The notes: generated by a model not told the origin, from the sequence alone. A stretch of DNA of 64,000 bases from Methylobacillus gramineus (GCF_020532675.1 NZ_JAJAVE010000001.1:1798001-1862000), one strand, 5' to 3'. Shown: positions 34,747-44,750, numbered from the stretch's first letter. A program made the numbers and translations.

Positions 34747-36360
34747 ATGAACACAAACAGCCAAACTTTACACCATCAGCAGCCCGCTCAAGGGCGCCCG
34801 GAACTCAACAAAAAGTCGGGCATCTTCACCAAAATCCTGTTTTTCAGCGTGTTATTGGCTGGTTTAATGTTTACAGTGTTCAGTCTAAGCAATGACATGA
34901 CAGAAGCTGGTAGCACCAGCAAAACCTGGTTACCTTTCCTCTTGCTAGGTTTGGCCCTACTGATTGCGCTGGGCTTTGAGTTTGTCAATGGATTCCATGA
35001 CACGGCCAATGCCGTGGCAACTGTGATCTACACCCATGCATTACCAGCTAATGTGGCCGTGGTCTGGTCCGGATTCTTCAACTTCCTCGGCGTCATGGCA
35101 TCCAGCGGTGCGGTGGCATTCGGTATTATTTCCTTGTTGCCAGTTGAACTGATCCTGCAGGTTGGCTCAGGCGCAGGGTTTGCCATGGTCTTCGCCTTGC
35201 TGATCGCAGCGATCCTGTGGAACCTGGGTACATGGCTGCTAGGCCTGCCCGCGTCATCGTCTCACACCCTCATCGGCTCCATTATCGGTGTGGGCGTAGC
35301 GAATGCCCTCATGCATGGCCGCGATGGTACCAGCGGCGTGGATTGGGCACAGGCCAGCAAAGTCGGTTACTCCCTGCTGCTTTCCCCGTTAGTGGGCTTT
35401 ATTGCTGCGGGATTGGTATTGCTTACCCTGCGTGCTGTTATCAAGAACCGCGAACTGTTCCGCGAGCCTAAAGGCAACAAGCCACCGCCACCATGGATCC
35501 GTGGCCTGCTCATCCTGACCTGTACGGGTGTTTCCTTTGCCCATGGTTCCAATGATGGCCAAAAAGGCATGGGCTTGATCATGCTTATCCTGGTAGGTAC
35601 GGTGCCGATGGCCTATGCACTTAACCGCACCATGCCCGCCGACCAGGCCGTGCAGTTTTCTGCCGTGGCTCAGGTCACCCAGGATGCTCTGGTCAAAGCC
35701 GCTCCCGATGCCGCTCCGGCAAAACCACTGGATACGCTCTCTACTTACATCCGCACCAAAGAAGTTACTCCCGCATTGCTGCCAGCACTGGCTGCAGTCA
35801 CAGGCAGCATCGGCAACCAGGTCAGGGGCTATGGCAGCCTGTCGCTGGTACCCGCAGATGCGGTCGCCAACGTCCGTAATGATATGTACCTGGCATCAGA
35901 GGCGATCAGGCTGATAGACAAAAATCAGAGCATCATCCTGGATGAGGATGCCAAGACCAACCTCATGGCATTCAAAAAGGAAATGGACAAGGCCACCAAG
36001 TTCATTCCTTTGTGGGTGAAAATTGCGGTCGCCATCGCATTGGGACTGGGGACTATGGTGGGCTGGAAGCGTATTGTGGTGACCGTGGGTGAGCGCATAG
36101 GCAAAACCCATCTGACCTATGCCCAAGGGGCTTCAGCTGAAACTGTCGCCATGCTGACCATTGGCGCAGCCGATATGTATGGTCTGCCAGTTTCCACTAC
36201 GCAAGTCCTGTCATCCGGGGTTGCAGGCACCATGGCAGCCAACAAATCGGGTTTGCAGATGTCTACCATCCGTAATCTGCTGATGGCCTGGGTACTGACA
36301 TTGCCAATGGCAATGCTACTTTCCGGCTCGCTTTACTGGCTGTTTGCACATTTCGTTTAA
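34747..36360 (+). CDS. pit: PiT family inorganic phosphate transporter
   Basis: 537 residues from the ATG at 34747, with about 10-12 membrane segments. Both PiT signature repeats are present: FVNGFHDTANAVATVIYTHA near residue 80 and FAHGSNDGQKGMG near 265, and GLPASSSHTLIGSIIGVG and GLPVSTTQVLSSGVAGTM as the second pair. It imports phosphate (often as a metal-phosphate) with protons. A soluble loop of about 130 residues lies in the middle. A Pho-box-like repeat upstream suggests control by phosphate. No phoU-like or DUF47 gene is beside it. Confidence 0.9.
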   Translation: MNTNSQTLHHQQPAQGRPELNKKSGIFTKILFFSVLLAGLMFTVFSLSNDMTEAGSTSKTWLPFLLLGLALLIALGFEFVNGFHDTANAVATVIYTHALPANVAVVWSGFFNFLGVMASSGAVAFGIISLLPVELILQVGSGAGFAMVFALLIAAILWNLGTWLLGLPASSSHTLIGSIIGVGVANALMHGRDGTSGVDWAQASKVGYSLLLSPLVGFIAAGLVLLTLRAVIKNRELFREPKGNKPPPPWIRGLLILTCTGVSFAHGSNDGQKGMGLIMLILVGTVPMAYALNRTMPADQAVQFSAVAQVTQDALVKAAPDAAPAKPLDTLSTYIRTKEVTPALLPALAAVTGSIGNQVRGYGSLSLVPADAVANVRNDMYLASEAIRLIDKNQSIILDEDAKTNLMAFKKEMDKATKFIPLWVKIAVAIALGLGTMVGWKRIVVTVGERIGKTHLTYAQGASAETVAMLTIGAADMYGLPVSTTQVLSSGVAGTMAANKSGLQMSTIRNLLMAWVLTLPMAMLLSGSLYWLFAHFV

Positions 36361-37479
36361 TTAGTGATCCAGGCCAATACTGGCAATCAAGAAGCGCGCC
36401 GCTTCACGATTGCCGCTTGCCTGAACCGGAGACGGTTTGGGCAATGCCAATAGCGCCAGCACCTCTGCAGAAAATTCCCCACTTATCCAGGCTTGTGGCA
36501 CCAACCGCCGGCATACCCCATATTCTTGCAACCATGTAATCAGGCAATCCTGCTCCGGCCAGCCATCTCGTTCCACGTAAAGTACCGGTATGCCATGGCA
36601 GGCCGCTTCAACAAAGGTGCCATACCCAGGTTTCGTGAGCACCAGATCACAACTGGCCAGGATATCGGAAAAGCTTTCCCCCAGACTCTCCGTCGCGTGA
36701 AAATCAGCGCGCTGTATGCCATTGAGCCAATGTTGCGGCAACAGCCACTGCACATGTTCCAGCACAGGAAAATGCTCTGGATGGATATCGGTACTGATGC
36801 CTCCCATGCTGACCAGCACCAGTCGCTGCTGGCTTTGGGAAGGCTTACCGAGTTGAGCTAGCAATCGGGAACGTTGATTGCTGGCCAGATCCGCCACCGG
36901 GCCGCACTCATGGGATTGCGTAAGCCATGGCATGGGCATAGAGGGCGTGGTACGCAGAAAGTATTGCGAACCGGCATAGGCTGCCCGTATTTGCTGCAAC
37001 ACGCCCTGTATATCGGGTCGGTCGCCTGCATAATGCTGCAACACATCGGCCCAATTCAGCGAACACATGGCAAATGCTGGCAGGCCTAATTGGCTGGCGG
37101 CGGCCAATGGCAGATAGGCTACATTGCTGAGAATGGCATCCGGCTCAAGCGCCTTGATCCACGCCACCTCCTGGACTATCTTAGCTTCCCAGTCTGCATG
37201 AAAATCAAGATAGGCCTGCACACTGGCATGGGTGTCCACCTCAAGCGCAGACTGCATCAGCATGCCAAAATCGGCAACATGCCGGATATAACTGAAACTG
37301 ACCGCAATGCGTGAGCGCAGAAACGCTTCCGGCACTGCACTACAAATCGTCAGCCTGATTGTCGGGGATAATAAACGCAGTTGATTAAGCACAGGCGCTA
37401 TTTGTGCAACATGCCCATAGCCGTGCCCTGAAATATAGACCAGCAGATGCCGACCTCTACGTACTGTGCTTTCCGTCAT
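36361..37479 (-). CDS. GT-B glycosyltransferase-like protein
   Basis: 372 residues with a GT-B layout. The N-terminal glycine motif is SGHGYGHVAQIAPVL, and the C-terminal nucleotide-sugar region is LVLTKPGYGTFVEAACHGIPVLYVERDGWPEQ. It resembles the MurG/UGT-like proteins and the N-terminal part of L-arabinokinase-type enzymes. There is no signal or membrane helix. It follows the lytic transglycosylase gene by 4 bp in an operon that begins with proS. The sugar donor and acceptor are unknown. Its 3' end abuts the convergent phosphate transporter gene. Confidence 0.65.
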   Translation of the reverse strand: MTESTVRRGRHLLVYISGHGYGHVAQIAPVLNQLRLLSPTIRLTICSAVPEAFLRSRIAVSFSYIRHVADFGMLMQSALEVDTHASVQAYLDFHADWEAKIVQEVAWIKALEPDAILSNVAYLPLAAASQLGLPAFAMCSLNWADVLQHYAGDRPDIQGVLQQIRAAYAGSQYFLRTTPSMPMPWLTQSHECGPVADLASNQRSRLLAQLGKPSQSQQRLVLVSMGGISTDIHPEHFPVLEHVQWLLPQHWLNGIQRADFHATESLGESFSDILASCDLVLTKPGYGTFVEAACHGIPVLYVERDGWPEQDCLITWLQEYGVCRRLVPQAWISGEFSAEVLALLALPKPSPVQASGNREAARFLIASIGLDH

Positions 37480-37483
37480 CCGG

Positions 37484-38116
37484 CTATTTCAATGCAGCTT
37501 CACTCACGGGCCTCAATGGAGGCTGATAACTCCAGGATTTGCGCCAGGCGCCCAAGACCAGGTTGGGATATTGAGGCTGCCCCAGGCTACCGTTATAGCG
37601 GCCCAGCGCGCGATAAAGATCGCCTTTTTCTATATCAAGATAATGTCGCAATATGGTGCAGCCATAGCGGAGATTAAGGCGCAAATGGAACAGATTGTGT
37701 TCAGTGGCACCTATGCTTTTGACCCAGAATGGCATCACCTGCATATAGCCACGCGCACCAACTGAGGACACCGCGTATTTATTAAACGCGCTCTCGACTT
37801 GAATCAGGGCCAATACCAATTGCGTATCCAAGCCTGCACGCGTGGCCTCATAATTGACCGTGCGGAGGAAATCCTCACGGAACCTGTCATCCGGGATGCG
37901 CTTTGCCAGTCTGGCCGACATGGCATTAAGCCAATCCTGGCCCTCGACCTCACTGGCAAACACCATCCGTGGTGCGGCACTATCACTGATAGAGCGCTGC
38001 ATGAGCGCCCTGACACTGTTAGCAAGCGGTTCTTCCCTTTGTGCACCAGCGATTACACTGCCAGCATTCAACAGCAGCCAGCCAGCAACCAGGAAATAGG
38101 CCGCTTTACGCATCAA
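37484..38116 (-). CDS. Lytic transglycosylase (SLT domain)
   Basis: 210 residues with a signal peptide ([22 protein letters not shown]) and a C-terminal SLT domain (about 100-190). The domain has the catalytic Glu in [39 protein letters not shown] and [14 protein letters not shown]. It should cleave peptidoglycan in the periplasm to 1,6-anhydromuropeptides. The ATG overlaps the proS stop by 4 bp, so its translation is coupled to proS. This proS-SLT order is common in beta-proteobacteria. Confidence 0.88.
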   Translation of the reverse strand: MMRKAAYFLVAGWLLLNAGSVIAGAQREEPLANSVRALMQRSISDSAAPRMVFASEVEGQDWLNAMSARLAKRIPDDRFREDFLRTVNYEATRAGLDTQLVLALIQVESAFNKYAVSSVGARGYMQVMPFWVKSIGATEHNLFHLRLNLRYGCTILRHYLDIEKGDLYRALGRYNGSLGQPQYPNLVLGAWRKSWSYQPPLRPVSEAALK

Positions 38117-39846
38117 CGACCTGACAGCAAGGCCTGCTGAATCACACTGCCAATATCTGCCAGTGCTACATTCTGCGCGGCGGCATCGGTACGTGCCTGA
38201 TATTCCACCTGCCCATCCTTGAGGCCGCGGTCGCCAATCACGATGCGATGTGGAATGCCGATGAGCTCCATATCGGCAAACATCACGCCAGGGCGCTCAC
38301 CTCTATCATCCAGCAATACATCCACACCCGCTGCTTGCAGCGCAGCATATAGCGACTGTGCAGCAGCCTGCACGACTTCACTCTTGTCAAAACCGATAGG
38401 CGCAATCACCACTTCAAAAGGTGCCATGGCCTTGGGGAAAATGATGCCACGCTCGTCATTGCCTTGCTCAATCGCAGCCCCCACAATCCGCGACACACCA
38501 ATACCGTAGCAGCCCATTTCCATCACTTGCTTCTGACCGTTTTCGTCCAGATAGGTAGCATCCATAGCGGCGGCATATTTGGTGCGCAATTGGAAAATAT
38601 GCCCGACTTCAATGCCGCGACAAAGACTGATTGCGCCATGGCCGTCTGGGCTGGGATCACCAGCTACCACATTGCGGATATCGGCAACGACCTCAGGTTC
38701 AGGTAAATCACGGCCAAAATTGACCCCAGCCAAATGGAACTTGGGTTTATTGGCACCACAGACAAAATCACTCATCACTGCAACAGCACGATCAGCGACG
38801 ATTTTCACTTTGCCCGAAACAGCCACTGGCCCAATAAAGCCAGGCGGGCAGTTCAGATGGTCACGGATTTCCTGCTCGGAGGCAAAGCGGAAGTTCTCAA
38901 GACCAGCCACTTTGCCTGCCTTGATTTCGTTCAACGTATGATCACCACGCAGCAGCAGCAGGTAAAACTGAGTAGCACCTTCAGCATCGGTCGCCAGCAG
39001 GGCGATAGACTTCACCGTTTGCTGTAACGTAATGCCCAGCAAGGCTGCGACATCTTCGCAGCTAGTCTGCTTGGGCGTATCGACCTCACGCAGCGTCTCT
39101 GCGGCAGCAGCACGGACCTGTGAAGGTGCAAGCGCCTCCGCCAGCTCCACATTGGCCGCAAAGTCAGAATCTTCACTATAGGCCAGCGCATCTTCGCCAG
39201 AGTCAGCCAATACATGGAACTCATGCGAACCGTCACCACCAATGGCGCCAGTATCAGCACGCACCGCACGGAATTTCAAGCCCAGACGGTTGAATACATT
39301 GCTGTATGCCTGATACATGGTCTGGTAAGTCTGTTCCAGGGAGTCCAGGCTGGTATGGAAGGAATAAGCATCCTTCATCATGAATTCACGTGCACGCATC
39401 ACGCCGAAACGCGGGCGGATCTCATCACGGAACTTGGTCTGGACCTGATAGAAATTAAGTGGTAATTGTTTGTAAGAACGGATTTCACGGCGTGCAATAT
39501 CGGTGATGACTTCTTCATGAGTAGGGCCGAAACAGAAATCACGTTCGTGGCGATCACGAATCTTGAGCATCTGTGGACCAAATACCGCCCAGCGACCGGT
39601 TTCTTCCCACAATTCCTTAGGCTGCACTGCAGGCATCAGCAGCTCCAGGGCACCGGCACGATTCATCTCTTCCCGCACAATGGCCTCTACCTTGCGCAGC
39701 ACACGCAGACCCAGTGGCATCCAGGTGTAGAGGCCAGAGCCCAAGCGCTTGATCAGGCCAGCGCGCAGCATCAGTCTGTGGCTGGCAAGCTCGGCTTCCT
39801 GGGGCGCTTCTTTTTGTGTTGCTATGAAAAACTGTGATGCACGCAT
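38113..39846 (-). CDS. proS: Prolyl-tRNA synthetase
   Basis: 577 residues, the bacterial-type ProRS length. The N-terminus [20 protein letters not shown] and [19 protein letters not shown] are typical. The class II motifs include [25 protein letters not shown], and the C-terminal anticodon domain is present. The YbaK-like editing insert lies about 240-385 ([21 protein letters not shown]). It charges tRNA-Pro in the cytoplasm. It heads a three-gene operon with the SLT and glycosyltransferase-like genes. Confidence 0.96.
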   Translation of the reverse strand: MRASQFFIATQKEAPQEAELASHRLMLRAGLIKRLGSGLYTWMPLGLRVLRKVEAIVREEMNRAGALELLMPAVQPKELWEETGRWAVFGPQMLKIRDRHERDFCFGPTHEEVITDIARREIRSYKQLPLNFYQVQTKFRDEIRPRFGVMRAREFMMKDAYSFHTSLDSLEQTYQTMYQAYSNVFNRLGLKFRAVRADTGAIGGDGSHEFHVLADSGEDALAYSEDSDFAANVELAEALAPSQVRAAAAETLREVDTPKQTSCEDVAALLGITLQQTVKSIALLATDAEGATQFYLLLLRGDHTLNEIKAGKVAGLENFRFASEQEIRDHLNCPPGFIGPVAVSGKVKIVADRAVAVMSDFVCGANKPKFHLAGVNFGRDLPEPEVVADIRNVVAGDPSPDGHGAISLCRGIEVGHIFQLRTKYAAAMDATYLDENGQKQVMEMGCYGIGVSRIVGAAIEQGNDERGIIFPKAMAPFEVVIAPIGFDKSEVVQAAAQSLYAALQAAGVDVLLDDRGERPGVMFADMELIGIPHRIVIGDRGLKDGQVEYQARTDAAAQNVALADIGSVIQQALLSGR

Positions 39847-39922
39847 GTCTGGTTCGTTCTTTAAAATCGGGGATGCTGCGGATTTTATAGTGAAACGTGC
39901 TTCACGTCAGCCTGAGCAGCAA

Positions 39923-40330
39923 TCAGGCCACCGCCGAGGTCGGCTTTGCCAGCGAGTAAAGTGTGTCGCGCAGCTCCGCAAACTCAGGCTCTAAATCCAC
40001 CACATAATAATTGGCCGTATGTCCAAAACTGAGGTTGACTGCGTAGCCCAATGCGATAGAACGTGCCGGGAACGGGCCACGCGCCACGATACCGCGCGTC
40101 AGGCTACCGGAAACCAGGATGGTCCGGGATGTTGGCGGAATACTGCCATACTGGGCTGCCTGCGAGGAAGGGGTCAGGTCTATGAACTGATAGAACTGTT
40201 TTTCATTATTGGGTACAGCCGCTGCAAACTGCTCGGCCATATAGGTTTCAATGGCGGCCACTTCCTCATCTTCATAGATGCCTACCAGCCGCATCCCACT
40301 GATCACATTACCTCTGAATAAGGCTTTCAT
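39923..40330 (-). CDS. Hypothetical protein
   Basis: 135 residues with no family I can name. There is no signal peptide or membrane helix. The chain has a mixed alpha/beta look: VISGMRLVGIYEDEEVAAIETYMA is a likely strand-helix start, and YYVVDLEPEFAELRDTLYSL lies near the end. It is upstream of proS by 76 bp on the same strand and may be co-transcribed. Codon use is like that of the neighbours. Confidence 0.65.
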   Translation of the reverse strand: MKALFRGNVISGMRLVGIYEDEEVAAIETYMAEQFAAAVPNNEKQFYQFIDLTPSSQAAQYGSIPPTSRTILVSGSLTRGIVARGPFPARSIALGYAVNLSFGHTANYYVVDLEPEFAELRDTLYSLAKPTSAVA

Positions 40331-40598
40331 TTTGATGCCTTTCTCTGGAATAAATCCCTATTAACTATATCGTCATGCTGCCGTTAAAGCTGAGGATATC
40401 GTCATGGTTTTTACTAAATTGTAGCGAAGTGGAGCAAAATCCATTCCCGCTGTTTGTACGGCTGCACTGCACAATAATGCAAAACTGTTATAACCTTGCT
40501 AGCGCAAGCATGATTGAAATTGAATAAGCCCTATTGGCAAAAGCAGGGCATGCCCTTGTTTCATGAATCACTTTTTAGAATGCTTTATCCGTAAAAAT

Positions 40599-41129
40599 AT
40601 GACTGAACTCACCAATACTGAATGGGCAGCCTGGGTACAGGCCATCGGCTCAATTATTGCCATCCTCGCCGCCATCGGCATTTCCACCTGGCAAAACCAC
40701 GTCGATAGCAATCGCAGGAGCACAGAGCAGCGCGGTTACTCCAAACGCCTGATGTCGGTGACGCATAAAATTGCCTACGATATTTTTCTGACCCTGCATA
40801 ACATCGAACAGTTGCGTAGTAATCCACTAAAAAATGAAACGCGCATCATGCGTGATTTTAATCGGAGTAAATTAGGTCGACTGGAAATGGCATTGCACGC
40901 CATCCCTATCCACAACCTGGGCACGATTACTGCTGTAGAGCAGGTCATGATCATCTTCTCCCAGCTGGAAGCCGCCAATACATTGATGGCCCCAGAACCA
41001 GCCGATATGACGCATCATATTGATCATGTGCCCTGTAGCGAGATATATGGTCGCTCGTGGCGCCCTATCGTGGAAGCATGCCGAGTAGCAAGCTATACCT
41101 TGCGTGGCGAAGTCTTGAATTACACCTAA
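40599..41129 (+). CDS. Hypothetical single-pass membrane protein
   Basis: 176 residues from the ATG at 40599; an in-frame ATG at 40563 would add 12 residues. A single membrane helix (WVQAIGSIIAILAAIGIST, about 10-30) is followed by a charged, mostly helical cytoplasmic part (RRSTEQRGYSKRLMSVTHK). I do not recognise a family. It resembles small stress-type membrane proteins in layout only. It is monocistronic, with a 7-bp-stem hairpin 12 bases after the stop. Confidence 0.55.
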   Translation: MTELTNTEWAAWVQAIGSIIAILAAIGISTWQNHVDSNRRSTEQRGYSKRLMSVTHKIAYDIFLTLHNIEQLRSNPLKNETRIMRDFNRSKLGRLEMALHAIPIHNLGTITAVEQVMIIFSQLEAANTLMAPEPADMTHHIDHVPCSEIYGRSWRPIVEACRVASYTLRGEVLNYT

Positions 41130-41141
41130 ACATCTTGAATA

Positions 41142-41164
41142 AGCAGATCTGACACAAATCTGCT
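41142..41164 (+). terminator. Possible weak terminator hairpin
   Basis: AGCAGAT (41142-41148) pairs with ATCTGCT (41158-41164) shortly after the stop at 41129. There is no T tract, so intrinsic termination is uncertain. Confidence 0.3.
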
Positions 41165-41274
41165 CAGCCAGGATTCTTGGCTAGCTTGTCCATCTTCAAT
41201 TCACATTGCCCACGAGGCAGTGCGAATTACTATGAGCCTTAGCAAGGCTATGATGGTTCCCCCCAATCACCAGA

Positions 41275-41784
41275 TCAAAGTACGATCGGTTTATTCGGTA
41301 ATTCGTTTCTGTCATCTGCAGTGGCAGGAAAATGCTGCTGCAATGACTTGCCAATTTCAGTAATGCCGTAGATCACACCCTCTTCAAACCTGCCTTGCCT
41401 GAAATGGGCTTCCATCGCCTTGCAAATCAATTCCCAGCCTTGTGGGCCTAAATGCTGGTTGATACCCCGGTCAGCCAGAATCTCGACATCATGATCCGCC
41501 AGGAGCAGATAGATCAGCACACCATTATTTTGCTCGGTATCCCAAATCCCCAGTTGCGAGAATAGCGCGATTGCGCGTTGACGCGGCGTCACTCCACGCA
41601 AGATAGCCAGGGGATGAAGGTCACCTTCGACCACAAAGCGTATTTCCCCATTGTGCGTCAGTTCGCTGGCCGTAATCGCCTGTTCGATATGCTGCAAGGC
41701 GGATTTGGAAAAATGCCTGCGCACATGCCAAGGCATGCTGAATAAGTGACTGAAGAATCTCAGGATAAAATGTCGCTGCTTCAT
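41275..41784 (-). CDS. TPM domain protein without signal peptide
   Basis: 169 residues covering a TPM (YgcG-type) domain: GEIRFVVEGDL, TPRQRAIALFSQLGIWDTEQNNGVLIYLLLADHDVEILADRGI, and RQGRFEEGVIYGITEIGKSL. The N-terminus is basic and has only a short hydrophobic part, so it is probably cytoplasmic or peripheral. It is the third gene of a LemA-TPM-TPM operon, 3 bp after the longer TPM gene. The family is linked to membrane quality control and photosystem II repair in other organisms; its role here is unknown. Confidence 0.8.
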   Translation of the reverse strand: MKQRHFILRFFSHLFSMPWHVRRHFSKSALQHIEQAITASELTHNGEIRFVVEGDLHPLAILRGVTPRQRAIALFSQLGIWDTEQNNGVLIYLLLADHDVEILADRGINQHLGPQGWELICKAMEAHFRQGRFEEGVIYGITEIGKSLQQHFPATADDRNELPNKPIVL

Positions 41785-41787
41785 GAT

Positions 41788-42639
41788 CTACCAGTCGCCC
41801 GAGGCGCCTCCTCCTCCAAAGCCACCGCCGCCGCCAGAAAATCCGCCGCCACCCCAGCCACTTCCACCACCAAAACCACCACCGGGAATGCCAAGCCCCC
41901 CCATCATGGTAATAAAGAACGCGACTATCGCCAGCACAATGGCAAACAGGATGCCGCCACCAAACAGCATGACCGCAGCACCCACCAGGCCTGCATTAAT
42001 GGAACCACCGAGGAAATTGCCAAACATGGCACGCAACACGCCACCGAGGACGAGTCCACCAAACAGCAGCAAAGGCAGCATTTCACCAAAACCACCTGCC
42101 CCCTGCCTGCCTTGGCGAGGCGGCGGTGCAGGCAAGCCCTCACCTGAAATCAGACGCGTCAGGTAATCGACTGCATTGTTGATGCCCGCATAAAAATCTC
42201 CCTGGCGAAACGCCGGGGCCATGACGTCAGACACAATACGTTTGGCAATCACATCGGGGACAGCACCTTCCAGGCCATACCCCACCTCGATGCGCATCTT
42301 CCTGTCATCCTTGGCCACCAGCACCAGCACCCCATCATCCACCTTGCCACGCCCCAGCTTCCAGGCTTCCACCACCCGTAGCGCATATTGCTCAATGACC
42401 TCTGGTTGTGTCGTGGGCACGATCAGCACCGCAATCTGGCTGCCTTTTTCCTGCTCAAACTGTGCCAGTCGGGATTCAAGTGCAGCCTGCTGATCAGGAC
42501 TAAGCGTATGAGTGAGGTCAGTTACCCGCTGCTGAAGAGTGGGTATCGCCACCTCGTCTGCTGCCTGCACCGGGCTGGCAAGCGCCAGACCCAGCAACAG
42601 TAAGCCAGCGATGATTTTCGCGGAAAGTGTATTAATCAA
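41788..42639 (-). CDS. TPM domain protein (YgcG family) with Gly-rich tail
   Basis: 283 residues: a signal peptide (IIAGLLLLGLALASPVQA), a periplasmic TPM domain (about 35-170; GSQIAVLIVPTT, LGRGKVDDGVLVLVAKDDRKMRIEVGYGLEGAVPD), two membrane helices (about 190-250) and a C-terminal tail almost wholly of Gly, Ser and Phe ending GASGDW. It sits between lemA (18 bp upstream) and the second TPM gene (3 bp). LemA and YgcG-type proteins are often paired and probably form a membrane complex. Confidence 0.85.
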   Translation of the reverse strand: MINTLSAKIIAGLLLLGLALASPVQAADEVAIPTLQQRVTDLTHTLSPDQQAALESRLAQFEQEKGSQIAVLIVPTTQPEVIEQYALRVVEAWKLGRGKVDDGVLVLVAKDDRKMRIEVGYGLEGAVPDVIAKRIVSDVMAPAFRQGDFYAGINNAVDYLTRLISGEGLPAPPPRQGRQGAGGFGEMLPLLLFGGLVLGGVLRAMFGNFLGGSINAGLVGAAVMLFGGGILFAIVLAIVAFFITMMGGLGIPGGGFGGGSGWGGGGFSGGGGGFGGGGASGDW

Positions 42640-42657
42640 ACCTGTGTGTCTTTCCGC

Positions 42658-43251
42658 TTACTTATCAAAGCTGACCGCAGGTGCCTTGGAAATTTCGCGT
42701 TCATTTTCCACTGAGAAGTTTGGCTTGGTTTTGTAGTCAAACATCTTGGCGGTCAAGTTATTGGGAAACTGGCGAATTGCCGTGTTATAGGCTTGCACTG
42801 CCTTGATGTAGCGGTTACGCGCCACGGTCACACGGTTTTCAGTGCCTTCAAGTTGCGCCTGCAAATCACGGAAGTTGGTATCTGCCTTCAGTTGTGGATA
42901 GTTTTCTGCCACCGCCATCAGACGTGACAAGGCAGAGGTCATTTGGCCTTGCGCAGCCTGGAAACGTGCAAACGCCTGCTCATCATTCAACAACTCAGGC
43001 GTTGCCTGGATGCTGCCCACTTTAGAGCGGGCATCAGCCACCTGAGTCAGCACTTCCTTCTCATGCGCAGCATATCCCTTGACTGTACTGACCAGGTTAG
43101 GCACCAGATCCGCACGACGTTGATACTGGTTCAACACCTCAGACCAGTCCGCATTGACCTGTTCATCCAGCGTCTGGAAAGTGTTATAGCCACAGCCGCT
43201 CAATGTCAGGACCATCAGCAAGGCCGCCAACTTCAACCAGATTTTTTGCAT
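42658..43251 (-). CDS. lemA: LemA family lipoprotein
   Basis: 197 residues. A lipoprotein signal with a lipobox LSGC (C20) precedes the helical LemA domain: NQYQRRADLVPNLVSTVKGYAAHE, ENYPQLKADTNFRDLQAQLEGTENRV and YNTAIRQFPNNL. It is the first gene of the LemA-TPM-TPM operon. LemA proteins are membrane-associated helical bundles of poorly known role. Length and motifs are fully typical. Confidence 0.92.
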   Translation of the reverse strand: MQKIWLKLAALLMVLTLSGCGYNTFQTLDEQVNADWSEVLNQYQRRADLVPNLVSTVKGYAAHEKEVLTQVADARSKVGSIQATPELLNDEQAFARFQAAQGQMTSALSRLMAVAENYPQLKADTNFRDLQAQLEGTENRVTVARNRYIKAVQAYNTAIRQFPNNLTAKMFDYKTKPNFSVENEREISKAPAVSFDK

Positions 43252-43314
43252 GTTTTATCTCCTAGCGAGTAATTTTAATAAAGAGGTCTGCTGGTTTATC
43301 CAGCACACTAAAAT

Positions 43315-44292
43315 CTATTCCACAGATGAGGCTGACACCGCGGATTGCAAGCCCTGCATAGTGTCACGCGCAAAACATAAATCATCCCAGGCCCGTGCCT
43401 TATCGGGCAGATTGCGCAAGAGGTAGGCCGGGTGATAGGTCACGATCACAGGTACCCCATGGAAATCATGCAACTTGCCGCGCAGGCTCGCAATACTGCT
43501 TTCACTGACGAGTAATGACTGAGCAGCGAACTTACCGAGGGCCACAATCAGTTTAGGCTTGATCAGCTCCACCTGGCGTTTGAGATAAGGATCACATTTG
43601 ACGACCTCTTCCCCCTGGGGATCCCGATTGGCGGGCGGACGGCATTTCAGCACATTGGCGATATAGACATTATCGCCACGCTTGAGTTTGATGGCCGCCA
43701 ACATATTGTCCAGCAGCTTGCCTGCCTGCCCGACAAAAGGCTCACCACGCCTGTCTTCTTCTGCCCCAGGTGCTTCCCCGATAAACAGCCACTCTGCATG
43801 AGGATCACCCACACCAAACACGGTCTGAGTGCGAGTGGCTTCCAGACTGCAGGCATTGCAAGCCTCAACATCCGCCTGCAATGCCTGCCAGTTCATCTCC
43901 ATGATGCCAGCACGCCTATCCTGCACTGGCGCTGCCGTTTCAATATGCGCTGCGACAGACGCCGTAGCGTCCGACCAATCGAGCTGGCTTTCTTCAGGAT
44001 AGTCAGATTGCTCTGTCAGCGCGGCATCGATCTCTTGAGCCAATGCCAGCGCTGGCTCATCAATGTGTGCCACTTCGCTGAATATAGGCTCGGGCTCGGT
44101 ACTCGCCTCGATCACTGCCTGCACGACCTCATGACTCTGCTCCTCTGCAGCCGCACCCTGCAATGCTTGCGGGCGTACTCCAGCAACATCAGGCCCACCT
44201 AGTTTAGCTTCCAATGATGCTGGCTGGTCACGCAAGCGCCAGACTGGCAGCAGTTCCAGTTCACGCAACATATCTTCACGGGTCAAGGTCAT
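43315..44292 (-). CDS. Type 4 (4Fe-4S) uracil-DNA glycosylase
   Basis: 325 residues. The catalytic domain (about 135-320) has CNACSLEATRTQTVFG, GEAPGAEEDRRGEPFVGQAGKLLD, KCRPPANRDP and the late motif VIVTYHPAYLLR. The paired cysteines (CxxC and two later Cys) are the 4Fe-4S ligands of family 4 UDG. It removes uracil from DNA. The first 130 residues are an acidic, Ala/Glu-rich extension with no clear domain. Its ATG overlaps the rimI stop by 4 bp, the last step of a dinG-tsaB-rimI-udg operon. Confidence 0.9.
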   Translation of the reverse strand: MTLTREDMLRELELLPVWRLRDQPASLEAKLGGPDVAGVRPQALQGAAAEEQSHEVVQAVIEASTEPEPIFSEVAHIDEPALALAQEIDAALTEQSDYPEESQLDWSDATASVAAHIETAAPVQDRRAGIMEMNWQALQADVEACNACSLEATRTQTVFGVGDPHAEWLFIGEAPGAEEDRRGEPFVGQAGKLLDNMLAAIKLKRGDNVYIANVLKCRPPANRDPQGEEVVKCDPYLKRQVELIKPKLIVALGKFAAQSLLVSESSIASLRGKLHDFHGVPVIVTYHPAYLLRNLPDKARAWDDLCFARDTMQGLQSAVSASSVE

Positions 44293-44750
44293 AAGGCAGC
44301 TCCCATCAGCACCGCATCTTCGCGTCCCTGCTTGGCAGGATAGTAACCGCGGCGTATGGCCATTTCATTAAATCCCATGCTTTCATAGAGCGCAATCGCA
44401 GACAGATTGGAAGGGCGGACTTCAAGAAACATATTGAGTGCGCCATGTCGCCGGCCTATCTCCATCATATGCTGCAAGAGGCTACGGCCAAACCCTTTGC
44501 CCTGCCAGGGAGTCGCAATGCTGATATTGAGCAGGTGCGCTTCATCCAGCACCATCATGAGGACGGCGTAACCAAAAACCTCGCCACTTTGTTCATAGAC
44601 CCAGCAGCTATAACCCGAGTTAAGCGAGTCAGTGAAATTCCCGCGCGTCCAAGGATAAGGAAAGATAGTGGGTTCTATACGCGCGATGACGTCCAGATCA
44701 TGATGCTGCATGGGGCGTAAACTGGCTTGGGCATTGAGCACAGCGTTCAT
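44289..44750 (-). CDS. rimI: Ribosomal protein bS18-alanine N-acetyltransferase
   Basis: 153 residues, the RimI length. The GNAT core is ISIATPWQGKGFGRSLLQHMM (acetyl-CoA motif). It is followed by the RimI-type FLEVRPSNLSAIALYESMGF and the C-terminal RRGYYPAKQGREDAVLM. It acetylates the N-terminal Ala of ribosomal protein S18. tsaB-rimI linkage is widely conserved, and both starts overlap the neighbouring stops by 4 bp. Confidence 0.93.
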   Translation of the reverse strand: MNAVLNAQASLRPMQHHDLDVIARIEPTIFPYPWTRGNFTDSLNSGYSCWVYEQSGEVFGYAVLMMVLDEAHLLNISIATPWQGKGFGRSLLQHMMEIGRRHGALNMFLEVRPSNLSAIALYESMGFNEMAIRRGYYPAKQGREDAVLMGAAL

